Shown: positions 17,571 through 27,000, numbered from the stretch's first letter. The stretch is DNA of 64,000 nucleotides from Peptoclostridium sp. (GCF_009881055.1 NZ_WXFG01000020.1:49739-113738), one strand, 5' to 3'. Notes: a model not told the origin generated them from the sequence alone. Program-made: numbers and translations.

Positions 17571-18887
17571 TTAATAGTTTCTTTCGAATACTGTTTGCTC
17601 TTCAATTTCAGTTTGAAGTGCTTCAAGAGCTTTTTCAACTATCTTTCTTCTAAGAGCTTTTTCCTCTGCATGAGAAAGAGCTGGATTTCCAAGTGGGTGA
17701 GGTATTGCTATAGCTGGAACTATTCTGTTGGCTCCAACCGTTAGCGATATTGGAGTAACTGTACATATATGAACTACAGGTATTCCTGCTCTTTCTATTT
17801 CTTTAACCATAGATGCACCGCATCTAGTACAAGTGCCTCAGGTTGAAGTTAGGACAACAGCGTCAACGCCGTCTGCTACTAGCTCCTTAGTGAATTCTTC
17901 AGCGAATTTCTTAGAGCTTGCAACAGCAGTACCGTTACCTACTGTAGAGTAGAAGTATCTGTGAAGCTTGCCTATCTTGCCTTCCTTCTCCATGTCTCTT
18001 AGCACGTCTACTGGTATAACTCTGTCTGCATCTTCGTTGGCGTAAACTGGATCGTGTCCGCCGTGAGCAGTCTCCCAGCCTTCCGCAGTAAGATCGTCTA
18101 CCCCTTCTATGTCGTACTTGCCGTACTTAGAAGCTGATGAAGACTCTATTCTGTCTGGGTTGCCCTTTGGAACTATACCACCTGAAGTTACAATGGCTAT
18201 TGTAGCTTTAGACATATCTACTATAGCCTTGCCTGGCGCAACCTTGTCAAATGTAGGCATTGGATACTCAGTCTCATATTCTTCGCCCTTTAGCTTCTTA
18301 ACAAGCATGGCGACAGCTCTCTTAGCTCCTCTGTCTTCCTTGAACATGTTAACCCTAATGCCTCTTTCGATGTATCCTTCTGCAGCCGGCCCGCCTATTT
18401 CTTCGCCCCTGGCTAGCTTCATCGCGAATTTTGCCAGCGCCGGAAGAGCTGTTCTCATACCTGCAGCCGAATCCGCTGTAGACATGATGTATACATACTT
18501 CTTAAACATATCAGCTCCTGGGTTTTCTATATACATAGCTGTTACCGCAGGTATCCCAAGCTCTTCTTGAACAGCCTTGGTTATTGTTCCTGAAGCAACA
18601 CCGTATCTTCCTGCGTTGAAAGCAGGTCCTGCTATGAATACGTCTGGGTTAAATGATTTAACCATTTCAAGTATTCTGTTTTTTGCCTCTACCAGGTTTT
18701 CTCCGAAGTACGAGTCTCCGCAAACCACAGTACCTACAACCTCGGCGTCATCCTTCACAAGATTCGCAAGGCTCTGGCTTACCGGCGGAAGTGCCTCGGC
18801 AATAAATGGCTCGATGTCAGCTTTTTCTTCTCCGCCAATTCCAGCGAAGAATTGGTTTATATAATGAACTACTCTCAGTTTGCTCAT
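17571..18887 (-). CDS. grdB: Glycine reductase protein B gamma subunit (selenoprotein, in-frame UGA)
   Basis: Substrate-activating selenoprotein of glycine reductase. With the pyruvoyl protein it binds glycine and delivers the carboxymethyl group to selenoprotein A. The full frame is 438 aa (usual about 436) when TGA at 17840-17838 (codon 350) is read as Sec. The junction is VVLTST-Sec-GTCTRCGAS, giving a UxxCxxC redox motif. A SECIS-like hairpin lies 12 nt past the TGA. Begins MSKLRVVHYINQFFAGIGGE. It is last gene of grdE-grdA-grdB, 22 nt after grdA. Automatic callers would split it into 349-aa and 79-aa pieces. Confidence 0.97.
17810..17826 (-). promoter_or_regulatory. SECIS-like hairpin in grdB
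   Basis: TAGATGC-GGT-GCATCTA, a perfect 7-bp stem with GGU in the loop, located 12 nt downstream of the Sec TGA inside the coding region. Bacterial SECIS elements have this position and a GGU-containing loop recognised by SelB. Confidence 0.75.
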
Positions 18888-18909
18888 GGTATTTATTTAC
18901 CTCCTCAGA

Positions 18910-19386
18910 TTAATCGTTATACTTGCCAAACTGCTCTCTTATTGACTTCATTTCAGCTATTATAGAGTCAACATCAAGAACCATTTCCATCATGCCTATT
19001 TGCTCATCGTAAACCGCCGGGTCTACCGCGTCCTTGAATTCCGGCTCAACCGCGTGGAATACTCTTAGTCCCAACTGGACTCCTGCAAGTGGTCCTGCGA
19101 ATGTAGGGTCTCCTGCTGTAACAGTCTCTGCAGCTAGTCCTGCTGATTCAGCTTCTGCTGCACCAACTAGAACTACAACATTCTCTGCACCGAATTGCTC
19201 AGCAAAACCTTTAACCCTATTCTGATTCTCCAGGTCCATTGCACCAGCAGCAGTTCAGACAAAGCATTCTGTAGCAGAATAAACCACATCTGCTCCAGTG
19301 CCTTTTAGGCATTCTGCTATCGCTGGCCCTGGTATTCCGTCTCTGTCGCCTATTATGACAACTTTCTTGCCATCAAATACAGACAT
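18910..19386 (-). CDS. grdA: Glycine reductase selenoprotein A (in-frame UGA)
   Basis: Small selenoprotein that carries the carboxymethyl-selenoether intermediate to protein C, which forms acetyl phosphate. Full frame is 158 aa, the known length, from ATG 19386 (after GGAGG). TGA at 19257-19255 is codon 44: TECFV-Sec-TAAGAM, matching the known Sec44 position with a neighbouring Cys41. The rest ([32 protein letters not shown]) is canonical. It lies between grdE and grdB. Callers that stop at UGA would leave only the 109-aa tail. Confidence 0.98.
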
Positions 19387-19435
19387 ACAAATACCTCCTT
19401 AGCCATAATTATATTTTCATATCCGAAATTTATTA

Positions 19436-20722
19436 TTAATATCCTTTAGCAGACAGGTATCCAAAACCAAGCTCGTTTGTAGCTCCTGTTATAGCCTGGA
19501 TTTCAACTTCTATGCTTCCGTCAGCTCTAAGAGAACCGTCGAATCCGCCTGCTATAGTATCGACATATTGAATATGTCCTATAGTCTTATCCATTGGAGG
19601 AAGTACTATTACCATGTTAGCGTTACCGTTGCTTACAACAGCGTTAGCTCTTATGTCGGCGTCAGCAAGCGACTGAGAAGCTCCGTCTCTTCCTGCGTAC
19701 TCGTCTGTAGATATTACAGTCTTAACATCTTCCATTTCTATCTTCTTGCAGTTCATTATAAGGTCTGTATCTGGGTTTCCAAAGCCTTCCTGAGATACTA
19801 TAGCACCGTCAAGTCCTAGGTATTTGCAAAGCTTTGCTGTCCAGTTAGAAGATCTTTCCTTGTCAGCAAGGTATACGTTCTCGTTAGTTATTATAACACC
19901 AACAAAGTTGATTTCTTTTCCGTGCATTGCGTAAAGCTCTTCAATCATTGGGTTGTTGCAGTGTACGTATGTTGGGTTCTTGTCGCAAGATGAAACGCAG
20001 TTTCCGCTTAGTACCGCTCCATCCATTACTTCTGTTGGGTATAGTATTGTTGGAACTATTTTCTTCGCATCTACGCCGTATACATATGTGTCATGAAGAA
20101 GGCCTTGAGTTTGAAGCATGTATACATAACCTACCTTTGGAAGGTTTGGATACTTGGCTGCTCCTTCAAATATCGTATCAGTCTCATAAGCCTTTACTTC
20201 GTCAGGAGTTGCGTTTCTTCCAGCTTCTCCAAGGTATACACCCGCGTTAAGTCCAACCATTCTTAGCGCTTCTTCGTGTCTGTGCTGGTCTATTCCATCA
20301 TCAGGCTCGGCTATTACTATAAGGTTTACAGTCTTAGAGAAAGGAGTGTACTCTGCTCCAGGACCAGTCATATCTATTATACCTTCCTGGAAGCCAACTA
20401 CCTTTCCAGTAGTTACAACAGCAGCGCCCTTAAGCACGTGAGTTCTTCCCGAACCTACTGTGTCAACCTTGCCTATTACTCCTGGGAATATTCCGCCGGG
20501 TCCTTCGACCTTGACCCTTGGCTCTATGACATCCTTAACAGGAGTTATTCTCACGCTCTCTCCAGGACGCGCGATGTCAAGATCTACTGATTTGACGTGT
20601 TCAATCACGCTTAATTTCTTGATCATTTCATCCTTGTTTACATAAAGAACCCCATTTTCAACCTTAGTCTGATCTCCGAACTGGATGTCCTTAATAAAGA
20701 TATTTCCAATTTCTAAACGCAT
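19436..20722 (-). CDS. grdE: Glycine reductase protein B proprotein (pyruvoyl subunits alpha/beta)
   Basis: 428-aa proprotein cleaved to two subunits; the new N-terminal Cys becomes a pyruvoyl group that forms a Schiff base with glycine. The processing site is visible as LSGN241-C242VSSCDKN. The N-terminal part contains VEGPGGIFPGVIGKVDTVGS and the C-terminal part TIGHIQYVDTIAGGFDGSL and AITGATNELGFGYLSAKGY. It is first gene of the operon; the start follows GAGGAGG. No trxA/trxB or grdC/grdD is in the window; they must lie elsewhere. Specificity for glycine, rather than sarcosine or betaine, follows from pairing with GrdB and GrdA. Confidence 0.97.
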   Translation of the reverse strand: MRLEIGNIFIKDIQFGDQTKVENGVLYVNKDEMIKKLSVIEHVKSVDLDIARPGESVRITPVKDVIEPRVKVEGPGGIFPGVIGKVDTVGSGRTHVLKGAAVVTTGKVVGFQEGIIDMTGPGAEYTPFSKTVNLIVIAEPDDGIDQHRHEEALRMVGLNAGVYLGEAGRNATPDEVKAYETDTIFEGAAKYPNLPKVGYVYMLQTQGLLHDTYVYGVDAKKIVPTILYPTEVMDGAVLSGNCVSSCDKNPTYVHCNNPMIEELYAMHGKEINFVGVIITNENVYLADKERSSNWTAKLCKYLGLDGAIVSQEGFGNPDTDLIMNCKKIEMEDVKTVISTDEYAGRDGASQSLADADIRANAVVSNGNANMVIVLPPMDKTIGHIQYVDTIAGGFDGSLRADGSIEVEIQAITGATNELGFGYLSAKGY

Positions 20723-21154
20723 TTACGAATACCTCCTCATAGTTATTAAAAATTTGGTGCACTTAAAAGTATGAAGCTTGGACTGTGCAAACTGTACTTT
20801 TTCGCACCCACCTCCCTTTAAATGAATTTCATGCTATTTCATCCATTTTATTGATAATGGAAAAATCCCAATCTGTCATTAACATCATTATACCCCTATG
20901 TTGTATTTTTTAAATGCAGGCGTTTCATTTTAATTATAGAATATATTTTAATCGTCTATCTGTCACTTTATAACTCTGAAATACAATCAAAAAAACAGAG
21001 AAGACTATCCCATCCCTCTCCGCTTGATTCCAGAGGCTGTCAAGAATATAAAATTTCTCTATATATATGAATACCATTATAAGCAACTCATAAACAACTT
21101 CTCGAAAAGTACTCTATAAATTCAATTTTCGTGATAGATTTCATTAATAATATA
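20723..21154 (-). other. Long untranslated leader/promoter region of grdE
   Basis: A gene-free stretch of about 430 nt. On the minus strand a consensus -10 TATAAT lies at 20892-20887; its -35 partner is poor. Further up, GGAGAGGGATGGGATAG...CTTCTCTG followed by TTTTTTTG (about 20993-21032) could be a weak terminator. I looked for a glycine aptamer core (CCGAAGG.GCAA and CUCUCAGG) and did not find one. The 5' leader from the -10 to the ATG would be about 155 nt. Confidence 0.5.
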
Positions 21155-21194
21155 AACAAAAAGCCCCGTTTGCTTTTTTATGCAAACAAGGCCT
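21155..21194 (-). terminator. Intrinsic terminator after degV
   Basis: Imperfect AGGCCTTGTTTGC...GCAAACGGGGCTTTTT hairpin on the minus strand with a trailing T-run, 9 nt after the degV stop. Confidence 0.8.
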
Positions 21195-21202
21195 AAATTA
21201 AA

Positions 21203-22045
21203 TCATATTTTTTTAAGATAAAAGGCTGCAACTAAGCTCGGTCCTGTATGTATCCCGATTACCGATCCAATATTTGATGTTTGAATTTTATCCATGTCCA
21301 TACGTTCCGCAGACATGTCTAGGAATTTTTGAAAAAGCTCCATATCAAGCCCGTGGGAAATCATTATCTGCTCAGGGGATTCTCCAGCTTCTTTTACAAT
21401 TATATCGAGCATTTCTTCGAGAGCCTTTTTCGTTCCGCGCACATTCTTGAGGTGCTTTACTATGCCATCTTCGAGCGTAAGCAGCGGTTTGACATTCAGT
21501 ATTGTTCCTATTGCAGCCTGAGTAGCCGAAAGTCTGCCTCCTCGTTTAAGATAGTCAAGCGTGTCAACTGTAAACACACACCCTATTCGCTCCTTCATGC
21601 ACTTAGCCCTCTCAATTATCTGTTCCGGTGTTTTGCCTTCTCTTGCCATTTTGGCGGCTTCAACTGCAATCATGCCACTGGCATAGCTTAAAAGATATGT
21701 GTCAAATACGTGTATGGACTCACTTCCTATAGCATTTTTTGCAACTAGAGCAGACTGGAAAGTGCCTGAAGCCCTTGACGATGATCCAATGTATATTATA
21801 GTATGCCCGCCATTTAAATAGGATGTGAATATTTCCTCAAACTTCTTTGGTGTCACTTGGGATGTAGTGGGCAGCTTTCCTGATTTTTCAATTTTCCCGT
21901 ACATTTCTTCCGGAGTGATTTCAATGCCATCCTTGTACTGAGCATCATCAAATATTATAGTCAGCGGCATTACTTCAATATCAAGTTCCCTGGCCACCTC
22001 CTGCGGTATATCTGCCAGGCTGTCTGAAATAATCTTAATGTTCAT
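21203..22045 (-). CDS. DegV family fatty-acid-binding protein
   Basis: 280 aa, normal for the family. It starts MNIKIISDSLADIPQEVARELDI and has the fatty-acid headgroup contacts in LPTTSQVTPKKFEEIF and IGSSSRASGTFQSA; the C-terminal domain ends GSVIGIHTGPSLVAAFYL. DegV/FakB proteins present fatty acids to the FakA kinase for phosphorylation. No fakA gene is adjacent, so which lipid it handles is open. Separated from trmL by 28 nt and probably cotranscribed with it. Confidence 0.93.
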   Translation of the reverse strand: MNIKIISDSLADIPQEVARELDIEVMPLTIIFDDAQYKDGIEITPEEMYGKIEKSGKLPTTSQVTPKKFEEIFTSYLNGGHTIIYIGSSSRASGTFQSALVAKNAIGSESIHVFDTYLLSYASGMIAVEAAKMAREGKTPEQIIERAKCMKERIGCVFTVDTLDYLKRGGRLSATQAAIGTILNVKPLLTLEDGIVKHLKNVRGTKKALEEMLDIIVKEAGESPEQIMISHGLDMELFQKFLDMSAERMDMDKIQTSNIGSVIGIHTGPSLVAAFYLKKI

Positions 22046-22073
22046 TATTCATCATACCCCCGAGTTTTCTTAA

Positions 22074-22544
22074 TTACTCCAATCCAGGATACCCCAGCTG
22101 TCTTAAAGCTTCATAAACGACTATGGCCACGCTGTTTGACAAGTTCAGCGATCTGGCTTTCGAATTTCTAAGCATGGGAATCCTTATGCAGTCATCCTTA
22201 TGTTGTTCCAGGAGTTCCTTCGGAAGGCCTTTAGTCTCCTTGCCAAAAACTATAAAACATCCGTCCTCATATTTAACGTCACTGTGACTATTTTTGCATT
22301 TTGTGGTGGCAAAGTGATATGCGGCATCAGGAAATTTCATTCTAAGATCTTCAAAGCTGTCATAGTAGCTTATATCCACCATATCCCAGTAGTCCAGGCC
22401 TGCTCTTTTGAGCTGCTTGTCATCCATAACAAATCCAAGAGGCCTTACAAGATGAAGCTTCGCATTGGTGACAGCGCATGTTCTAATAATGTTCCCGGTA
22501 TTTTGTGGAATTTCCGGTTCAACAAGCACGATATTTAATGACAT
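22074..22544 (-). CDS. trmL: tRNA (cytidine(34)-2'-O)-methyltransferase
   Basis: 156-aa SPOUT enzyme that 2'-O-methylates the wobble base of tRNA-Leu. Motifs: VEPEIPQNTGNIIRTCAVT (motif 1), HLVRPLGFVMDDKQLKRAGLDYW, IVFGKETKGLP (motif 2) and IPMLRNSKARSLNLSNSVAI (motif 3). Length and motif set match TrmL/YibK rather than TrmH. It sits in a housekeeping run between DUF2225 and degV. Confidence 0.95.
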   Translation of the reverse strand: MSLNIVLVEPEIPQNTGNIIRTCAVTNAKLHLVRPLGFVMDDKQLKRAGLDYWDMVDISYYDSFEDLRMKFPDAAYHFATTKCKNSHSDVKYEDGCFIVFGKETKGLPKELLEQHKDDCIRIPMLRNSKARSLNLSNSVAIVVYEALRQLGYPGLE

Positions 22545-22569
22545 AACGGAATATCAACTCCCAAATTTA

Positions 22570-23268
22570 CTATTCAGAAGGTCTGATCGCCTTGTACTCC
22601 TCTGCTGCCAGGTGCCACTGCTCTCTAGCCTTCTTTTTAATGTGTATTGATTTTTTCATATTGGGATCATCAATAGCTTTGCCAAACCATTTGATTGACT
22701 CCTTCAAATTTCCGCATCTTCTGTTCAATTCGCCTATAAGGTAGGACAGCTTGGCAGAATCCATGCCGCCTATTGGAAATTCTTCAGCGGAATAAGCCTT
22801 TGAATAAAGCTCGAGTGCGCTTTTCATGAATTTTATTTCACTTGCATTATCACTTTCATATCTGTAAAGCCAGGCTATCATAAGGCAGAGTACCGCCTTG
22901 TGCGAAAATTCTTTTTCAAGAAGCTCCGCTTGATATAGCGCAAGCTTGTATATTTGCATAGCCTGCGCCACATCCCTTCGGCCCCCGTAGTCTCTGGAAA
23001 CCCACTTTGGCATTATCTCTTTTTTGATTATTTCTGCATTTTTTTTAGTTATGTTTTCAAACCTGTTTTCGAATTCCGTGTATCCACATTTCTTGCACAC
23101 CCACAGAGAGTAGAAATATGGATTTTCAGACTTGTAGTGAACACAAAAATCAGCATCAGTGCTCTGCACTCTTACAACCGATCTTCTTAGTTTCTTTGTA
23201 CTGAATTTTTCACTGCATACAGGACAATGCACATCCTTGTCATATAGTTCTTCCATATTACCATTCAA
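22570..23268 (-). CDS. DUF2225 family protein
   Basis: 232 aa. The N-terminal half has two zinc-ribbon-like Cys pairs (CPVCSEKF, CKKCGYTEF) and the C-terminal half consists of TPR-like helices (LCLMIAWLYRYESDN, LSYLIGELNRRCGN). Function is unknown; the family is common in Clostridia and spirochaetes. The predicted start is TTG at 23268 after GGGGGAAG; ATG four codons later is a weaker alternative. It lies just after the VanW gene. Confidence 0.88.
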   Translation of the reverse strand: MNGNMEELYDKDVHCPVCSEKFSTKKLRRSVVRVQSTDADFCVHYKSENPYFYSLWVCKKCGYTEFENRFENITKKNAEIIKKEIMPKWVSRDYGGRRDVAQAMQIYKLALYQAELLEKEFSHKAVLCLMIAWLYRYESDNASEIKFMKSALELYSKAYSAEEFPIGGMDSAKLSYLIGELNRRCGNLKESIKWFGKAIDDPNMKKSIHIKKKAREQWHLAAEEYKAIRPSE

Positions 23269-23288
23269 CTTAAAAGCTTCCCCCCATG

Positions 23289-24653
23289 CTACAGATTCGC
23301 TTGTTCCTCCGCTGTTTCAGTTTGATTCTGACTTTCTGTGGTTCCCGCCTTTTTAGTTCCTATGACTATCACCTTTTTAGCCGGTGGGTAGTAATCACTT
23401 GAGAGCTGCTGTTTTTTTCCACTGCCATCCATAAAGGTCCTGTAAGCCTTGACCTTGAAGCCGTCTCTTCCGCTGTCCTCTATTCGCTGCTTGCCTTCGT
23501 CAAGCTGGGAGTCATATTTCGTTTCAACTCCCCTTTCTATCTTTTCAACCAACTGCGTTTCGATCTTAACGCTCCTCTTGTCTTGAGGGTACCCGTATAT
23601 CTGAGCTGAAATTGTGCCTCCTGCAGGTGCTATACTTATATATACAGGATTTTCAAGAGTGTTTTTGAACTTGAAATCTATGCTCCCGTATGAAACTGTC
23701 GCATCAAGACCCAGGTCTGCATATGATGATGGTATCGAATGGTTTCTTCTTTCTACAACTTCCAGGCCTGTCCTTATGACTGCGTTATATAGTGTCGTTG
23801 ACACTTGGCACACGCCTCCGCCAAGCCCGTCTTCCAGCTTGCCCTTCACTATTATAGGCGCCATTTTGTATCCGTTCTGGACGCTTCTTTTGCCTGTTAC
23901 TGCGTTAAGGGAAAAAACCTCGCCAGGCATTACAACATGTCCACTGACACTCCTTGAAGCCACCCTCAGATTCTCGGATCTTTCCGCATTAGAGGCGTTG
24001 TACTTTGTGGAATAGCCTGCAAGCACAGTGCTTATTCCTTTTATCTGATCATACTTTACACTTGCACCGAGCACTTTTGTAGGTATTTGGATTGCTTTTT
24101 CATCAGATTCGTATCTCAGGATCGATTCTATAATTCCAGCAAGCTTTTCCTTTTCTACCTCAAGTCCGTCTGAATCCTTGGTAAAGCTGGGCTTTCCACC
24201 TGAAATCCTTATTGTCGCATCCTTTGGAGAATAGTCTATGTCCTTTGATATGCCTTCCACAACGCCAGCAACAAGCTCCGGTGAATACTCGGAATTCAGC
24301 TTTATGTGCATGTTCTTGCCGGTGATTGATGAAACATAATCCATAACGCTCTCTCTGCCATACAAATACGCCTTGTCCACCGATTTTTCAGTGTCGATTT
24401 TGAAGCCGAGCTGCGAAGGCGTTAGCTTGTATGCCCTGTCGCCATGGGTGAGCTCTATCTGTCCTATTGAATACTTGTCGTCTACGGCATTTACAGCCGC
24501 ATTTTTGTCCATTCCGCCCACATAAACTTCGTCTATGTATACACCCTTTGCTATAAGTCCTGAATTGCCAAAAGAATGATAGAGTGTAGAAATTGTTATT
24601 ATGGGCAGGGCAAGCACTATGCCTATTAGTGCAATAAGCAGCTTTTTATTCAA
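23289..24653 (-). CDS. VanW-family membrane-anchored cell-wall protein with G5 domain
   Basis: 454 aa. One N-terminal transmembrane anchor (LLIALIGIVLALPIITIST), two peptidoglycan-binding-4-like repeats (about 35-200), the VanW domain (VMPGEVFSLNAVTGKRS, GGGVCQVSTTLYNAVI, VERRNHSIPSSYADLGLDAT, about 245-360) and a C-terminal G5 domain (VEKIERGVETKYDSQL). It is probably exported and acts on or binds peptidoglycan; the function of VanW itself is not established. The start overlaps the nth stop by 8 nt, so the genes are translationally coupled. Confidence 0.92.
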   Translation of the reverse strand: MNKKLLIALIGIVLALPIITISTLYHSFGNSGLIAKGVYIDEVYVGGMDKNAAVNAVDDKYSIGQIELTHGDRAYKLTPSQLGFKIDTEKSVDKAYLYGRESVMDYVSSITGKNMHIKLNSEYSPELVAGVVEGISKDIDYSPKDATIRISGGKPSFTKDSDGLEVEKEKLAGIIESILRYESDEKAIQIPTKVLGASVKYDQIKGISTVLAGYSTKYNASNAERSENLRVASRSVSGHVVMPGEVFSLNAVTGKRSVQNGYKMAPIIVKGKLEDGLGGGVCQVSTTLYNAVIRTGLEVVERRNHSIPSSYADLGLDATVSYGSIDFKFKNTLENPVYISIAPAGGTISAQIYGYPQDKRSVKIETQLVEKIERGVETKYDSQLDEGKQRIEDSGRDGFKVKAYRTFMDGSGKKQQLSSDYYPPAKKVIVIGTKKAGTTESQNQTETAEEQANL

Positions 24654-25293
24654 CTCTGTTTCCTCCCTTTGTATAGTATTTACAGTATCGACTTATGCAG
24701 CACCCTTCGCACTGCGGCTTTCTGGCCGTGCATCTTCTTCTGCCATGGAATATAAGCAGGTGGTGCGCAAGTGACCACATGCTTATGGGTATTGCATCCA
24801 TAAGCTCCCTTTCAACTTCGTCAGGAGTATTGCCGGATGCCAGGCCTATTCGCCTTGAAACCCTGAAAACATGTGTATCAACGGCTATCGCCGGTCTTGA
24901 AAAAGCGTTGCTTAATATTACATTTGCTGTTTTTCTGCCTACGCCAGGCAACTTCAAAAGCTCTTCCATCTTGTCAGGTACATTACCGGCGAAGCTTTCA
25001 ATTATCATCTGCGAAGCCCCTATTATGCTTTTTGCCTTGTTTTTGTAAAATCCGCAGCTCCTTATTAGTTCTTCAAGTTTCTCTTGCTTCATGTATGCAA
25101 AATCATCCGGCTCGTTGTACTCCTTGAAAAGGTCTCCTGTTATAATATTCACCCTTACATCCGTGCATTGGGCCGATAATATTGTGGCTACAAGCAGCTC
25201 AAATGGCGTTTTGTAGCTTAGCTCGCACTTTGCATCAGGATATTCGTTTGCTAGCATTTCAAGTATATGTTCCGAATCCACTTTAATCACCAA
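24646..25293 (-). CDS. nth: Endonuclease III (DNA glycosylase/AP lyase)
   Basis: Base-excision repair of oxidised pyrimidines. 215 aa with helix-hairpin-helix LLKLPGVGRKTANVILSNAF (catalytic Lys in GVGRKT), catalytic Asp in AVDTHVFRVSRRIGL and the C-terminal 4Fe-4S ligands CTARKPQCEGCCISRYC (C-x6-C-x2-C-x5-C). It overlaps VanW by 8 nt downstream and DUF503 by 7 nt upstream, in a tightly packed operon. Confidence 0.98.
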   Translation of the reverse strand: MVIKVDSEHILEMLANEYPDAKCELSYKTPFELLVATILSAQCTDVRVNIITGDLFKEYNEPDDFAYMKQEKLEELIRSCGFYKNKAKSIIGASQMIIESFAGNVPDKMEELLKLPGVGRKTANVILSNAFSRPAIAVDTHVFRVSRRIGLASGNTPDEVERELMDAIPISMWSLAHHLLIFHGRRRCTARKPQCEGCCISRYCKYYTKGGNRVE

Positions 25294-25568
25294 ATCTCCA
25301 TTTCTATGTTTGTAATGTCTACTCTCTCATCATTGTCTATGAAATCGACTATTTTATTGAACACCTCATTAATCTGGCTTTTGGAATTTGATACACACGA
25401 AATTCCGATTTCGGACTTGTTCCAGATGTCATTATGTCCAACTTCTGCTATAGATATGTTATACCTGGATTTCAGCCTGTCTATTATGCTCTTTATGACC
25501 TGCCTTTTGTCTTTTAGCGAATATGCATGGAAAATATAAAGTTCCAATGTACACACACCTACAAACAT
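25287..25568 (-). CDS. DUF503 family protein (YlxP-like)
   Basis: 93-aa small alpha/beta protein, beginning MFVGVCTLELYIFHAYSLKD and with KRQVIKSIIDRLKSRYNISIAEV, the family core. YlxP-like proteins are usually near translation genes and have no established function. It overlaps both neighbours (TetR gene by 10 nt, nth by 7 nt). Confidence 0.9.
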   Translation of the reverse strand: MFVGVCTLELYIFHAYSLKDKRQVIKSIIDRLKSRYNISIAEVGHNDIWNKSEIGISCVSNSKSQINEVFNKIVDFIDNDERVDITNIEMEIW

Positions 25569-26152
25569 CTTTTTTCCAACCCCTTAAACATTATACTTAA
25601 AAAAGTATCGAGCGCGCTGTCTTTTTCCTTCTCGTAGTCGGCATCTTCCACATGGCATATATAGTGGCTCAAGAAATGCAGGCCTCCAATATACATAAGC
25701 GTCGCATACTTGGGATTTATGTCTTTAATTCGGCCGCTGTCAATGCCTTCCTGCATGACTCCCTCAAAATATTCCAACATTTCGTTTCGTATTTTTTCCA
25801 GCCATCCTACCAGACTCTCATCAAAATTCGAAAAATTCTTGAACACGAGATTTTCGATATCCTTGTGATTCTTTATGATTTCGAATTTGACTCGCGCCAA
25901 TGCCTTTAGTTTTTCGTCAAAATCCATATCCTCTGATATATTTTCCTGAATGAGCGCTTTAAAGCCCATAGCCATTTCCTTTATCATTGTTTCAAAAAGC
26001 TCTTTTTTGCTTGAAAAATAATCATATATGGTCCCTTTGCCGACTCCCGCTTCATCTGCTATGTCTTCCATTTTTGTATTATGGAACCCTTTTTCCGAAA
26101 ACACCTTGCGGCTTGCCTGAATTATTTTCCATTTCGTATCGGCAAATTGCAT
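25559..26152 (-). CDS. TetR-family transcriptional regulator
   Basis: 197 aa. N-terminal TetR helix-turn-helix (KIIQASRKVFSEKGFHNTKMEDIADEAGVGKGTIYDYFSSKKELF in segments: HNTKMEDIADEAGVGKGTIY), then an all-helical ligand domain that resembles YerO/FadR-like clostridial regulators. The ATG at 26152 is chosen because GGGAGGAATTT precedes it; the longer frame to 26197 lacks a site. No divergent target gene; it sits in an operon with TatD upstream and DUF503 downstream, so its target is unknown. Confidence 0.88.
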   Translation of the reverse strand: MQFADTKWKIIQASRKVFSEKGFHNTKMEDIADEAGVGKGTIYDYFSSKKELFETMIKEMAMGFKALIQENISEDMDFDEKLKALARVKFEIIKNHKDIENLVFKNFSNFDESLVGWLEKIRNEMLEYFEGVMQEGIDSGRIKDINPKYATLMYIGGLHFLSHYICHVEDADYEKEKDSALDTFLSIMFKGLEKRCL

Positions 26153-26224
26153 AAATTCCTCCCTTGAATATCTTAGGCCTCCAAGATAATATATCATAAA
26201 ACATATGCCTTTTCATATCCATTA

Positions 26225-26977
26225 TTAGAAAAAGCGTCTGAATAGTCTGCAGGCGTTCTCATATACAAGCGACTCCACGCAAATTGGGTTTATTCCTCTT
26301 TTCTTTGAAATATGTCTGGCCACTGACTGAATCATGGCGGGCACACCCATTTCACCCTCATACTCCCATGGCCCATCGCTTTCAAATACCATATTTTCAA
26401 GCGGCACCTTGTCCACAAAATCATCGTATGCTTTGTTGCAAAGCACCTCAGGTCCTACAGACACATAGTAGCCTCTTTCAATCAGCTTTGAAAGTGCCCT
26501 GTCATCACCCTCAAACCAGTGGAAAAGTGCTGATTCTATGTTGTGCTTTTCCAAGAGCCTTAGTGCATCATATGCAGTGGCTTCTATTGCATGGAGCACA
26601 ACTGGCTTTTGAAGCCTTGACGCCAGGCTCAGGAACTCCTCAAACACATGGAGTGATTTTTTGTATATTGTTTCCGCCTCCAGTGTGTCCATACCTTCGA
26701 GCGAGTAGTATGGCAGCCCTATCTCGCCTATTGCCACTATTTCATCCTTGTTATCCTCTATCTGTTTTTTGACTGCTTCAAGCTGTTCAAAGTTTCCGCT
26801 GTATTCGGGATGTATGCCAAGCGCAGCATAAAAACCTTCATTTTTTCTACATATTCCTAGTATTTTCTCTCCCGAAACATAGTCAGTTGCCGCCCCTATT
26901 ACAGCCTTGACATTCTCATTGAGCAATCCTTCTATACTGTCGTATTGGTCTATGTGGCAATGGACATCTATAAACAT
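26225..26977 (-). CDS. TatD-family metal-dependent hydrolase
   Basis: 250 aa TIM-barrel nuclease-like hydrolase. Metal ligands are present: DVHCHID (HxH), VAIGEIGLPYY (Glu), VLHAIEA (His), LFHWFEG (His) and FESDGPW (Asp). The family's usual GEIGLDY reads GEIGLPY, so this is a divergent branch. TatD enzymes are 3'-5' DNA exonucleases; activity for this branch is inferred. ATG at 26977 follows GGGAGGGTTTAGA. Confidence 0.87.
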   Translation of the reverse strand: MFIDVHCHIDQYDSIEGLLNENVKAVIGAATDYVSGEKILGICRKNEGFYAALGIHPEYSGNFEQLEAVKKQIEDNKDEIVAIGEIGLPYYSLEGMDTLEAETIYKKSLHVFEEFLSLASRLQKPVVLHAIEATAYDALRLLEKHNIESALFHWFEGDDRALSKLIERGYYVSVGPEVLCNKAYDDFVDKVPLENMVFESDGPWEYEGEMGVPAMIQSVARHISKKRGINPICVESLVYENACRLFRRFF

Positions 26978-27000
26978 TCTAAACCCTCCCATATGATTAA

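Noticed and set aside
20960..21060. Possible glycine riboswitch upstream of grdE (GGAGAGGGATG)
   Set aside because: Lacks CCGAAG..GCAA and CUCUCAGG core elements.
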